NCBI GenBank assembly: GCA_021295785.1 | Contig: JAGWBR010000010.1 | Coordinates: 1 to 59,310, forward strand | DNA: 59,310 bases | Direction of reading: 5' to 3' | DNA from: Gemmatimonadota bacterium | GTDB lineage: Bacteria; Gemmatimonadota; Gemmatimonadetes; Palauibacterales; Palauibacteraceae | In this document: positions 29,145-37,721 of the stretch, piece after piece | Layout of the letters: every line of letters begins with the position of its first letter | How positions within the stretch are numbered: position 1 is the stretch's first letter | The notes under the pieces: generated by a model | Databases searched by the model: none | Told to the model about the DNA's origin: nothing | What the model saw: only the letters and a program-made list of their open reading frames with translations | Program-made: the position numbers and the translations under genes

Positions 29145-31589
29145 ATGAACCGACCGGCCGCACCAGGACGTGGTGCCGCGGCGGCCCTCGCATCCCTGGC
29201 CGTGTTGTTGTTGCTGGCGGGTGCCGGGCCCGCCTTAGCCCAAGACGAGGATCCGACGCAGCGTCTGGCCAGCCTGTCGGTGCGGGTCGATTCGATCGCC
29301 GTAATCGGCAACGATCGCCACGTTTCCGACGTGATCATCACCCGGAGCGGGCTCAGAGTTGGCAATGTTGTGCGTGGGGCCCAGATCCAGCAGGCCGTCA
29401 AGAACCTGTTTTCGTCCGGTGACTTCAGCGACGTGCGCATCGGCGTTGTTGACGACGACGACCCCGAACGCGGTGTTTTTTATATCCTCGTCGAGGAACG
29501 GCCCTACGTAAGCAGCTATGAGTTCACCGGGTTGACCGTGGTCGACGAAGGGATGATCCGCGACACTATCGGACTGGCGCGGTCCAGTCCGCTTGACCCC
29601 GACCGGATTGCACGCACGCGCGGCACCTTGCTGGACATGTTGTCGGACGAAGGATTTCCCACGGCGCAGGTGGACACTCTGGTCCGCGAGGACCCGGAGA
29701 TTCCGTCGCAGTTCCTGGTGGTGTTTGCGGTGGACGAAGGGCCGCGGATGGGTGTGGCGGAGGTGGTCTTCGAGGGCAACGAGCGGTTCACCGACGACCA
29801 ACTCCTGGAACACCTCGCGCTGAACGAAGAGGGGTTCTTGTGGACCCGCTCCGGCCAACTAAGGCGCAACGAGTACCGGCGAGACCTGGTTGAGCGTCTG
29901 CCAGAGCTTTACCGGTCCTGGGGGTACCTGGATTTCGCGGTTCTGGGCGACACGGTTATTGCCGACCGGCAAACCGGCAAGGGCAGGGTCATCATCCACG
30001 TCTCGGAAGGTCCCGAGTACGTGCTGGAATCGCTGCGTGTATCGGGCAACCGCAACTTCCCGCTGGAGGTCGTGGAACCGATTGCCCGGAAGGGACAGAG
30101 GGAGCCTCAAGTCGGGGAAGAGTACCCCCCTTTCAATTTCACGTCTTTCTACGCTGCTCCCGGCGAGCTTGCCGACCTGTACCGGGACGCGGGGTACCTT
30201 CGGGCCCAGGCGATCCCCGAAATACGGCGGGTCGAAACCGGGCCCGGCGAACGGCCCAGGCTCGCCGCGACCATGGTGATTCTCGAGAACCAGGCGAGCT
30301 ATATCCGCGAGATCAGCATCGAGGGCAACACCTACACGCACGACCGGGTAATCCGCAGCCGCCTGTTCGTATTTCCCGGCGACGTCTACTCGCAGCAGAG
30401 GCTGGTTTCATCGTTCCAGGCCATTCAGGGGCTCAATTTCTTCGACCCCTTGCCTCCCGACGAGGCCATCAACATCCGGGAGCGGCCCGACGGGGACATC
30501 GACATCGCCCTCAGAGTGCAAGAAAAGAACACCGGCATGATGAATTTCGGGGTGACAGCTTCGGGATATACCGGGCTGGCCGGGTTCATCGGGTATACGC
30601 AGCCCAACCTTTTTGGCCTGGCCAAGAGCGGCAGTTTCAGGTGGATTTTCGGGCGGCGTCAGCAGGATCTTGATCTGACCTATTCCGACCCCGAAATCAG
30701 GGGCTCGCTCTATTCGGGGAACATCTCGCTGCGAGACTCCCGGGATCAGTTCACTGGCTTCAGTCTGGGTGACCGGCGCCAGCGAGGCGGTTTGGTGGAG
30801 TTCGGCATACCGGTGCTGGGGCTTCGGCAGACCCGGGCCTTCATCGGGTATTCGCTGTTTGCGGACCGGGTGAGCGGTCTGGACACGACCGATGTGGTCG
30901 GACAAAGGTTCTCGTTGTTCAACGGAACCCGGTCGGCCGTGTCGGTGCGACTGGTGCAGGACGGCCGCAACAACCCGGTGTTCCCAACCGCCGGCTCGCG
31001 CAACCAACTGTTGATCAGGCACACGGGCGGCGGCCTGGGCGGCGACGGCAACTACCGGCGGCTCGACCTGACCAGCGAGTGGTTCGTCCCGGTCGGAGAG
31101 ATCGGCGGTGGCCCCGGTGCGGCGGCTCCCGCGGAGATCACCTTTGGACTGGCGTTCCAGGCGGGTGCGCTGATTGGGGATAATCCGTTCTTTACCGAGC
31201 GGTATTACGTCGGGGGCACCCAGGCCGGAATTCAGCTACGAGGTTACGACGAGGCGTCGGTCACGCCGCAGGGCCACGTTCCGGGCGAGTCGCAGTTCAG
31301 CGATTTGGACCGCGTCGGGGAGGCGTTTTTCCGGGCCGGGGCCACGCTGGGGCTCAAACTGACTTCGAGCGTATTCTTCAGTACGTTCATGGATGCGGGT
31401 AACGTGTGGCTTGACTGGCGGCAGCTCAACCCCAGCGACCTCTTGGTCGGCGCGGGGGTGGGAGCGTCGCTGGTGACCCCGTTTGGCCCGCTCGGGCTTG
31501 ATTACGCATACGGGTTCCAGCGGCGCGATGCAGTGGGCCGTCCAGACCCCGGCTGGCAGCTCCACTTCAAATTTGGAAGGGTGTACTGA
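29145..31589 (+). CDS. bamA: Outer membrane protein assembly factor BamA
   Basis: BamA inserts beta-barrel proteins into the outer membrane. After a signal peptide ending PALAQ come about five POTRA domains (first IAVIGNDRHVSDVIITRSGL; last ISIEGNTYTHDRVIRSRLFV) to about residue 430, then a 16-strand Omp85 barrel with late motifs VGGTQAGIQLRGYDE and LGLDYAYGF. The protein ends with an aromatic residue, as barrels do. The ATG at 29145 is preferred to the GTG at 29142. It heads a run of envelope genes with skp and the lpx genes. Confidence 0.95.
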   Translation: MNRPAAPGRGAAAALASLAVLLLLAGAGPALAQDEDPTQRLASLSVRVDSIAVIGNDRHVSDVIITRSGLRVGNVVRGAQIQQAVKNLFSSGDFSDVRIGVVDDDDPERGVFYILVEERPYVSSYEFTGLTVVDEGMIRDTIGLARSSPLDPDRIARTRGTLLDMLSDEGFPTAQVDTLVREDPEIPSQFLVVFAVDEGPRMGVAEVVFEGNERFTDDQLLEHLALNEEGFLWTRSGQLRRNEYRRDLVERLPELYRSWGYLDFAVLGDTVIADRQTGKGRVIIHVSEGPEYVLESLRVSGNRNFPLEVVEPIARKGQREPQVGEEYPPFNFTSFYAAPGELADLYRDAGYLRAQAIPEIRRVETGPGERPRLAATMVILENQASYIREISIEGNTYTHDRVIRSRLFVFPGDVYSQQRLVSSFQAIQGLNFFDPLPPDEAINIRERPDGDIDIALRVQEKNTGMMNFGVTASGYTGLAGFIGYTQPNLFGLAKSGSFRWIFGRRQQDLDLTYSDPEIRGSLYSGNISLRDSRDQFTGFSLGDRRQRGGLVEFGIPVLGLRQTRAFIGYSLFADRVSGLDTTDVVGQRFSLFNGTRSAVSVRLVQDGRNNPVFPTAGSRNQLLIRHTGGGLGGDGNYRRLDLTSEWFVPVGEIGGGPGAAAPAEITFGLAFQAGALIGDNPFFTERYYVGGTQAGIQLRGYDEASVTPQGHVPGESQFSDLDRVGEAFFRAGATLGLKLTSSVFFSTFMDAGNVWLDWRQLNPSDLLVGAGVGASLVTPFGPLGLDYAYGFQRRDAVGRPDPGWQLHFKFGRVY

Positions 31590-31596
31590 GCAAGAA

Positions 31597-32259
31597 ATGA
31601 TGACAAACGTTTCCCGGCAGTTGCAAGCAACCCGGCGGATGCGGGGCCGGGGTGCTGCCCTCGCAGGGTCGCTCCTGGCCGTTTGCGTGCCTGCCGCGAG
31701 CTTGGCGCAGGACCCCTCCGCCGGAGCGCCCGGGCCGCAGCCCCTGCCCGCTGCCGGATCGCCGATTGTGTTCGTGAACTCGGCGTTGATCCTGCCGGTA
31801 GCGCCCGGTGCCGATTCGGCCGACGCCGCGCTGCAGCAAGTCGGCCTGAACTTCCAGGAAGAACTCGCAGCCGAGGCAGCGGCCATCGATTCGATGATTG
31901 CGGCCTACCAGCAACAGCAGGCGTTGATGGCACCCGCCGCCCGTCAGCAGCGCGAGCAGGAAATTGCCAATCGTCGTGATGCGGCCATCCAGCGCCAACA
32001 AGCGTTGAACGTTGAGTTCGACAATCAGCGAGCACAGTTGCTGGCTCCCATCCTGGACCGGGTGAACCTCGTGATCGAGGAGATCCGCGCCGAGCAGGGG
32101 TATGCGGTAGTGTTGGACGCTGCCCAGGCGGGCTTCATCGCCGCCGATCCAACGCTTGACATGACCGAACATGTTCTGGTGCGCCTCGGAGTGGACCTGG
32201 CCGCGTTGGCTGCGCCGCCGGCGACCCCCGCTCCGGGAGCCCCGCCCCCGGGGGATTGA
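31597..32259 (+). CDS. skp: OmpH/Skp family periplasmic chaperone
   Basis: Skp holds unfolded outer-membrane proteins on their way to BamA. The 220-aa product has a signal peptide (LAGSLLAVCVPAASLAQ), the conserved IVFVNSALILP start strand, a long Gln/Ala-rich coiled-coil (AAIDSMIAAYQQQQALMAP through RAQLLAP) and the closing IEEIRAEQGYAVVLDA. A Pro/Ala tail follows. It sits 7 bases after bamA, the usual bamA-skp-lpxD order. Confidence 0.9.
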   Translation: MMTNVSRQLQATRRMRGRGAALAGSLLAVCVPAASLAQDPSAGAPGPQPLPAAGSPIVFVNSALILPVAPGADSADAALQQVGLNFQEELAAEAAAIDSMIAAYQQQQALMAPAARQQREQEIANRRDAAIQRQQALNVEFDNQRAQLLAPILDRVNLVIEEIRAEQGYAVVLDAAQAGFIAADPTLDMTEHVLVRLGVDLAALAAPPATPAPGAPPPGD

Positions 32260-32286
32260 CCGGCCTCCCAGTGGGCCGACCGTAGA

Positions 32287-33429
32287 GTGAGCGCCGCCCG
32301 CAGTCCCGAGCGGCACGCCGCCGGTACCGCCCCGGGGGGTGGTGCCGCAGGCAGGACGGCGGGCGAGCTGGCCCGTCTGGTCGGCGCCGAGGTTGACGGG
32401 GACGCGGGTGTTCTGCTGCTCGGCGTGGCCCCTCTTGAAGATGCCGGACGTGCTGACCTGAGCTTCGTGGACCTTGTCCCGGCGCGGCGGCAAGCTGTTT
32501 CCGGGAACGGGCGGGCCGATTCGGCTGGCCCGGTGGACACAGGGGCCGGGGCGCTGTTGGCCCCGACGGGTTTCGTCAGGAACGGCTACCAGGGTGTGGT
32601 CCTCCGGTCCGAAGACCCGCGACTGGCTTTCGCCCGTGCGGTGCCGATTTTCGTTCCAGAGCCGCCGGTTCGGGCCGGAATCCATCACTCGGCGGTGCTC
32701 GGGCGGGGTGTTCGGCTGGCCCCGGGCGTTTCGGTCGGACCGTTCGCCGTGCTGGACGGCGGAGCCTCGGTTGGAGCCGGGTCGGTGATCGGGCCGGGCG
32801 TGACCATCGGCGAGAGATGTGTGCTCGGGTCCGAATGTCGCCTGGACGACGGGGCCAGCCTGGGTAGGGGCGTGCGCATGGGCGACCGGGTGCGCGTGCA
32901 GGCCGGGGCGCGGCTCGGGGCAGAGGGCTTTGGGTATGTCGCGTCGCCCCGCGGGCCGGTGAAGTTCCCCCAGATCGGCGGCTGTGTGATTGGGGACGAC
33001 GTCGAGATCGGCGCCAACTGCACCATCGACCGCGGAACGTTCGGCAACACCGAAATCGGCCCCCGGACCAAGCTCGACAACCTCGTGCACATCGGCCACA
33101 ACGTGCGAATTGGCGCCGACTGTTTCATTGTGGCCCAGACGGGGATCGCCGGGAGCGTGACCGTTGGCCGGGGGGCCATGTTAGGGGGGCAGACGGGAAT
33201 CTCGGACCACGTGACCATCGGCCCGGGGGCGAGAGTGGCCGCGCAGTCGGGCGTAATCGGCGACATACCGGCCGGAGCGCTCTACGGGGGGTATCCGGCC
33301 AGGCCGCACCGCGAGTGGCTCCGTTCGGTGGCTGCCGCGATGTCTATTCCCCGGTTGAAGCGGCGTTTGAAGCGGTTGGAACGCGTCGCGGGCGAGGCGC
33401 TGTCCAGGGACAGAGACCGCGCTGACTAA
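32287..33429 (+). CDS. lpxD: UDP-3-O-acylglucosamine N-acyltransferase
   Basis: LpxD adds the N-linked acyl chain in lipid A synthesis. The 380-aa protein has the N-terminal uridine-binding region ([20 protein letters not shown]), a left-handed beta-helix of hexapeptide repeats (residues 135-330) and the catalytic histidine in [14 protein letters not shown]. The GFGY motif in [10 protein letters not shown] is typical of LpxD. The C-terminus is a basic helix. The start is a GTG 27 bases after skp. Confidence 0.95.
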   Translation: MSAARSPERHAAGTAPGGGAAGRTAGELARLVGAEVDGDAGVLLLGVAPLEDAGRADLSFVDLVPARRQAVSGNGRADSAGPVDTGAGALLAPTGFVRNGYQGVVLRSEDPRLAFARAVPIFVPEPPVRAGIHHSAVLGRGVRLAPGVSVGPFAVLDGGASVGAGSVIGPGVTIGERCVLGSECRLDDGASLGRGVRMGDRVRVQAGARLGAEGFGYVASPRGPVKFPQIGGCVIGDDVEIGANCTIDRGTFGNTEIGPRTKLDNLVHIGHNVRIGADCFIVAQTGIAGSVTVGRGAMLGGQTGISDHVTIGPGARVAAQSGVIGDIPAGALYGGYPARPHREWLRSVAAAMSIPRLKRRLKRLERVAGEALSRDRDRAD

Positions 33430-33430
33430 G

Positions 33431-34732
33431 GTGGCGGGACCAAGGACGCTGGCCGCCCCCGTGACTCATTCGGGCCGGGGCCTGCACACCGGTGAACCCG
33501 CTTTGGCGACGGTCCGGCCGGCGGCCCCCGGCGCCGGGATCCGGTTTCGGCGCACCGACGCGGAAGTGGACATCCCGGCGCTGCCGCGGTACGCAGGCGA
33601 GTCCGGCTGGGGTACCGTTCTGTCCCGGGACGGCGTGAAAATTCGAACGGTCGAACACGTCTTGGCGGCCCTGCACGGTGCGGGCATCGACAACGCTCTC
33701 GTGGAGGTGACCGGTCCCGAAGTGCCCGCCCTGGACGGGAGCGCGTTCCAATGGATCAGTCAGATTAACCGGGTCGGCGTGCGGGAGGAGCCGGGCGCAG
33801 TCCCCAGCGTGGCCCTCGGCCGGACGGTTCAGGTGGCGTCGGGAGACTCGCGTTACTGGGCCCTGCCAGTGTCCCTGTCGGGGCAGAAGGGGCTGCGGCT
33901 CACCGCATCCATTGATTTCTCCCATCCCCACATCGGCAAGCAGTTTGCGTGTACCGAAGTCACGCCGGGCGAATTTGCCCGCGAGATCGCGCCCGCACGC
34001 ACTTTCGGGCTTCTGGAATGGCGGGAGGAACTGGCTGCCAGCGGGCTCGGCCTAGGGGTGGATCTCGGCAACACCGTCGTATTCGGTCCCGACGGGCCGT
34101 TGACGGACGAGCGCGGCGCCGCGGGGGGCCTGCGCTTCTCGAACGAGCCGGTGCGCCACAAGTTGCTGGACCTGGTTGGGGACCTGGCTCTGGTAGGCGC
34201 ACGCCTCCAGGCCCATATCGTTGCAGACAAGCCCGGACACCGGGGCAACGTAGAACTCGCGCGCCGTCTGAGGCGCGCCATGACCGGAGAGCCGGAGATG
34301 GCCATGGACATTGGACAGGTGATGCGGGCACTGCCGCACAGGTACCCGATGCTGCTCGTGGACCGCGTGCTGGGGATGGAAGCCGGCAAACGGATAGCGG
34401 CTTTAAAAAACGTCACTATCAACGAGCCGTTCTTCGGGGGCCATTTCCCCGACCACCCGATCATGCCGGGCGTGCTGATAATCGAAGCGCTGGCTCAGTG
34501 TTGCGGGTTGCTCCTGATGGAGGGGATTGATAAACCGGAAGACCACGTTGTCTACTTCGTTTCGGTGGACGGCGTGAAGTTCCGCCGTCCGGTCGTGCCG
34601 GGCGACCAGCTTTATCTGGAAGCCGAGCTCATCCAGGGCCGGGGGACCCGCGGCAAGCTGCGCGCGGTGGCGACCGTGGAAGGCAGGGTGGTCGCCGAGG
34701 CGACAATAGTCGGGCAGATCCGCAAGAAGTGA
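33431..34732 (+). CDS. Fused LpxC deacetylase and FabZ dehydratase
   Basis: LpxC commits UDP-acyl-GlcNAc to lipid A, and FabZ dehydrates 3-hydroxyacyl-ACP, so the two compete for the same acyl pool. Here they form one 433-aa chain. Residues 1-285 are LpxC with zinc ligands in VEHVLAALHG (His) and HKLLDLVGDL (His, Asp) and the catalytic GHRGNVELA histidine. Residues 292-433 are FabZ with LPHRYPMLLVDRV and the catalytic HFPDHPIMPGVLIIEALAQ. The same fusion is known in Bacteroidota and others. The start is a GTG one base after the lpxD stop. Confidence 0.95.
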   Translation: MAGPRTLAAPVTHSGRGLHTGEPALATVRPAAPGAGIRFRRTDAEVDIPALPRYAGESGWGTVLSRDGVKIRTVEHVLAALHGAGIDNALVEVTGPEVPALDGSAFQWISQINRVGVREEPGAVPSVALGRTVQVASGDSRYWALPVSLSGQKGLRLTASIDFSHPHIGKQFACTEVTPGEFAREIAPARTFGLLEWREELAASGLGLGVDLGNTVVFGPDGPLTDERGAAGGLRFSNEPVRHKLLDLVGDLALVGARLQAHIVADKPGHRGNVELARRLRRAMTGEPEMAMDIGQVMRALPHRYPMLLVDRVLGMEAGKRIAALKNVTINEPFFGGHFPDHPIMPGVLIIEALAQCCGLLLMEGIDKPEDHVVYFVSVDGVKFRRPVVPGDQLYLEAELIQGRGTRGKLRAVATVEGRVVAEATIVGQIRKK

Positions 34733-35553
34733 CCCCCCGGACACACTCAACCGCAATCATTGACCCCTCGGCCACGGTGGCACCCGGAGTGACGATTGGT
34801 CCCTACGCCGTGATCGGACCGGGCGTCGAACTCGGGGAGGGTGTGGCGGTCGGCCCCCATGCAGTCATCGCCAAAGACACTATCGTCGGGTCCGGTTCGG
34901 TGATTTCGCAGGGGGCAGCGGTCGGATCCGACCCCCAGGACCTCAAGTACGGGGGGGAGAAGTCCTACCTGAGACTCGGGGCGCGCGTGCAAATCCGCGA
35001 GTTCAGTACCGTGAACAGAGGCACCGCCGGTGGCAGCACGGTGATTGAGGATGGCGCCCTCGTCATGGCCTACGTCCATGTTGCACACGACTGCCGGGTG
35101 GGGCGGGGGGCGGTGCTGGTCAACGGCGTGACGCTGGCCGGGCACGTTGATGTTGGCGACTGGGCGCTGATCGGCGGCCTGACCCCGGTCATCCAGTTTG
35201 CCCGCATTGGGGAGTACGCCATGGTCGGCGGGGCTTCGCGGATGGACCGGGATGTGGCGCCGTTCACGATCGCGTCGGGCAGTCCGCCTTTTACTTCTTC
35301 GATCAACCGCGTTGGGCTTGAACGGAGGGGGTTCGGCGCGGATGCAATCGAGGCTCTCCAGACGGCCTTCCGGGAGATCTTCCGCTCTGGTCGTCCCGTG
35401 CGCGAAGCCGCCGCCGGAGTGGTCGACGGGGCCGCGACCGGAGAGGTGCGGCGACTGGCCGAGTTTGTGAGCCAGAGCCGGCGCGGGGTGCCGCCTCCGG
35501 CCGGTCTGAACTCGCGGTCCGGTCCCGATGACCCGGGGGTGCACTCCTCGTGA
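34729..35553 (+). CDS. lpxA: UDP-N-acetylglucosamine acyltransferase
   Basis: LpxA begins lipid A synthesis by transferring a 3-hydroxyacyl chain from ACP to UDP-GlcNAc or its 3-amino analogue. The 274-aa protein has hexapeptide repeats from the start (IDPSATVAPGVTIGPYAVIG), the QDLKYGGEKSYLRLG loop, the catalytic histidine in MAYVHVAHDC and the VNGVTLAGHV and GGASRMDRDVAPFTIASG segments. The helical C-terminus is followed by a Pro/Ser-rich tail. The GTG overlaps the fabZ stop. Confidence 0.95.
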   Translation: MTPRTHSTAIIDPSATVAPGVTIGPYAVIGPGVELGEGVAVGPHAVIAKDTIVGSGSVISQGAAVGSDPQDLKYGGEKSYLRLGARVQIREFSTVNRGTAGGSTVIEDGALVMAYVHVAHDCRVGRGAVLVNGVTLAGHVDVGDWALIGGLTPVIQFARIGEYAMVGGASRMDRDVAPFTIASGSPPFTSSINRVGLERRGFGADAIEALQTAFREIFRSGRPVREAAAGVVDGAATGEVRRLAEFVSQSRRGVPPPAGLNSRSGPDDPGVHSS

Positions 35554-36479
35554 AGGTCGGCGTAGTGGGGGCGGGCCGGATGGGCGCCGAGCGTGCCCGG
35601 GTCTTTGCCGACAACCATGACTTCGAGCTGGTGGCGGTGCAAGATGCCTCGCGGGAGAGGGCTTTGGCGGTGGCGGGGCGGTACGGCGGTCGGGCAGCGG
35701 ATGACCTTGATGACCTGTTGGCGAGTGTGGGCGCGGTAGTAGTGGCCATTCCCGCCTCCGAGCACCATGCCGTCGCCAGCCGGGCGTTGGAAGCGGGTTG
35801 CCACGTGCTGGTCGAGAAACCGCTCGCCGCCAAGCTCGGCGACGCCCGCGAACTGTGCTCGGCGGCGCGGAAACGCGGGCTGGTCCTGGGCGTCGGACAT
35901 GCAGAACGCTTCAACGGAGCCATCACCGCCGCACTGCAGGTCTTCACTCCGGCGTCGCCGCGCTACTTCGAGGGGAAGCGGCTGGCGCGGTTTCAGGCCA
36001 GGGGCACCGACGTGAGCGTGATCTTCGACCTGATGATCCACGACATTGACCTGGTGTGCTTCCTGTCGGGCTCGCCGGTCGAAGAAGCCCTTGCCGTGGG
36101 GACGCCGCTGGTAACGGAGGGCGTGGACATGGCGAACGCTCGCCTGAGACTGGCCGACGGCTCGGTGGCTAACTTGACGGCCAGCCGCGTGTCTTCCCGA
36201 AACATGAGGGAAATGAGGGTGTTCCAGCCGACCGGCTACTTCAGCCTCAACCTTGCGCGGCAGGACGGGGTGTACAGGCCCCGCGAAGGCCGGAAGGTGG
36301 ACTTGGAGCAGCCGCCGGGTGAGCCTCTGGCCAGGGAGACGGAGGCTTTTGCGGCGGCGCTGGCGGGCCGGCCGTCATTGATGGCAACTGGTGAAGATGG
36401 TGTCCGGTCGCTTGAGATCGCCACGGCGATAACCGAAGAGATCGAGAGGTTCCGAAGTGTCGCTTATCAAGATTCGTGA
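35550..36479 (+). CDS. Gfo/Idh/MocA family oxidoreductase in the lipid A operon
   Basis: The 309-aa protein has the NAD(P)-binding VGVVGAGRMGAERARVF motif, the family EKP motif (HVLVEKPLAAKLGDA) and IHDIDLVCFLSG in the substrate domain. It is coupled by GTGA to lpxA and lies before lpxB. In Acidithiobacillus the oxidoreductase GnnA, also of this family and near lpxA, oxidises UDP-GlcNAc at C3 so that GnnB can make the 3-amino sugar for LpxA. A GnnA-like role is possible here, but no aminotransferase is in the window, so the exact function is open. Confidence 0.85.
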   Translation: MKVGVVGAGRMGAERARVFADNHDFELVAVQDASRERALAVAGRYGGRAADDLDDLLASVGAVVVAIPASEHHAVASRALEAGCHVLVEKPLAAKLGDARELCSAARKRGLVLGVGHAERFNGAITAALQVFTPASPRYFEGKRLARFQARGTDVSVIFDLMIHDIDLVCFLSGSPVEEALAVGTPLVTEGVDMANARLRLADGSVANLTASRVSSRNMREMRVFQPTGYFSLNLARQDGVYRPREGRKVDLEQPPGEPLARETEAFAAALAGRPSLMATGEDGVRSLEIATAITEEIERFRSVAYQDS

Positions 36480-36588
36480 AGAACGGAAGGAGCTAGGGGG
36501 AGCGGTGAAGCGCGGGCCGCGCACCGTCCTCCTGCTGATCCTGCTGACGGTTGTGATAGCCCTGATCGCCTGGCTGGACCGGTTCTGA
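36457..36588 (+). CDS. 43-aa single-span membrane protein between the oxidoreductase gene and lpxB
   Basis: The GTG lies within the 3' end of the oxidoreductase gene (23-base overlap). The product begins MSLIKIREERKELGGAVKRG, then a single hydrophobic segment TVLLLILLTVVIALIAWL and ends DRF. The basic N-terminus predicts N-in topology. No family is recognised. Its place inside a tightly packed lipid A operon, 17 bases before lpxB, argues that it is translated. It could anchor or regulate an operon partner such as LpxB. Confidence 0.6.
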   Translation: MSLIKIREERKELGGAVKRGPRTVLLLILLTVVIALIAWLDRF

Positions 36589-36605
36589 CCCCATATCCCC
36601 CCGGC

Positions 36606-37721
36606 GTGTTCATCGGGGCGGGCGAGGCTTCCGGCGACCGCTGCGGCGCACGAGCGGCCGAAGCTATCCGGCGGAGAGTCCCGGATGTGCGACTCCTGGG
36701 GTTTGGAGGTGCGGCAATGCGGGACGCGGGCGTGCAGCTGATCGCCGATTTTCGCCATCTCGCCGTGATGGGGGCTGTGGAGGCGGTCAGGCGGCTGCCC
36801 ACTTTTCTGGCTCTTGAGCGCCGGACGCGTCGGCTCTGGAAGGAACAGGGCGTGCAAGTGTTTCTCCCGGTTGATTTTCCCGGGCTGAACATGCGGCTTG
36901 CCGGAGCGGCGAGGCGGCGCGGAATGCGAGTGTTGTACTACATCGCCCCCCAGGTATGGGCCTGGAGACAGCGGCGCGCCAAAAAATTGGCCCGGCGGTG
37001 CGACAGGGTGCTTACCGTGTTGCCGTTCGAAGCCCCGGTACTGGGCGACTGGGGAGTGGATGCCCGTTACGTGGGGCACCCGCTCCTGGACGAGGTCGGC
37101 CGGTCGGATTCGCCGCGGGCGAAGGAACCTGATGCCGTAGCCGGCCCGGAGAGGGCCCGGCCTCGGGGCGAGACACTCGGGATCTTCCCGGGTTCGCGGG
37201 CGCAGGAAGTCGGGCGCATCCTGCCGGTATTCGCCGATGCCGCCCGGCACCTGCAAGGAACGCACCCCGGCGTGCGGTGCGTGGTTGCCCGGGCGCCGCA
37301 TCTTCCCGGATCCCTGTTTGCCGGCTGCGGGTTACCGCTGGCCTCTACCGGGGAAGTGATCGCGCAGGCCACGGCCGCCCTGACCAAATCCGGCACCATT
37401 ACCCTGGAACTGGCCCTGGCTCGGATCCCGATGGTGGTGGGGTACGCCATGAGCCCGCTCGAGTGGGGTGTGGTCCGGTCAATGGTCAAGGTGGACGCAG
37501 TGGCACTTCCGAACCTTCTGGCCGGGCGTGAGGTGATCCCGGAGCTGTTGCAGGGCCGTCTGACGCCATCCGCCGCCGCGGCCGCGGTCGCTCCGCTCCT
37601 GGACCGGGACTCGCCCCGGCGCCGCCAGATGGTAGAGGATCTGGGGGAGGTTGCCGGGCGGCTCGGCGGACCGGGGTGCGCGGACCGGGTGGCTGCTCAC
37701 TGCGAGGAGTTTTTGGCGTGA
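36606..37721 (+). CDS. lpxB: Lipid A disaccharide synthase
   Basis: LpxB joins UDP-diacylglucosamine and lipid X into the lipid A disaccharide at the inner membrane. The 371-aa GT19 protein opens with IGAGEASGD and has LLGFGGAAM, VFLPVDFPGLNMRLAG, YYIAPQVWAWR, VLPFEAPVL, YVGHPLLDE, LGIFPGSRAQEV and the late KSGTITLELAL motif. All regions expected of LpxB are present. The start is a GTG. Confidence 0.95.
   Translation: MFIGAGEASGDRCGARAAEAIRRRVPDVRLLGFGGAAMRDAGVQLIADFRHLAVMGAVEAVRRLPTFLALERRTRRLWKEQGVQVFLPVDFPGLNMRLAGAARRRGMRVLYYIAPQVWAWRQRRAKKLARRCDRVLTVLPFEAPVLGDWGVDARYVGHPLLDEVGRSDSPRAKEPDAVAGPERARPRGETLGIFPGSRAQEVGRILPVFADAARHLQGTHPGVRCVVARAPHLPGSLFAGCGLPLASTGEVIAQATAALTKSGTITLELALARIPMVVGYAMSPLEWGVVRSMVKVDAVALPNLLAGREVIPELLQGRLTPSAAAAAVAPLLDRDSPRRRQMVEDLGEVAGRLGGPGCADRVAAHCEEFLA

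Noticed and set aside
33431-34732. LpxC-FabZ fusion as a novel finding
   Set aside because: This fusion is already known in several phyla, so it is annotated but not listed as new.
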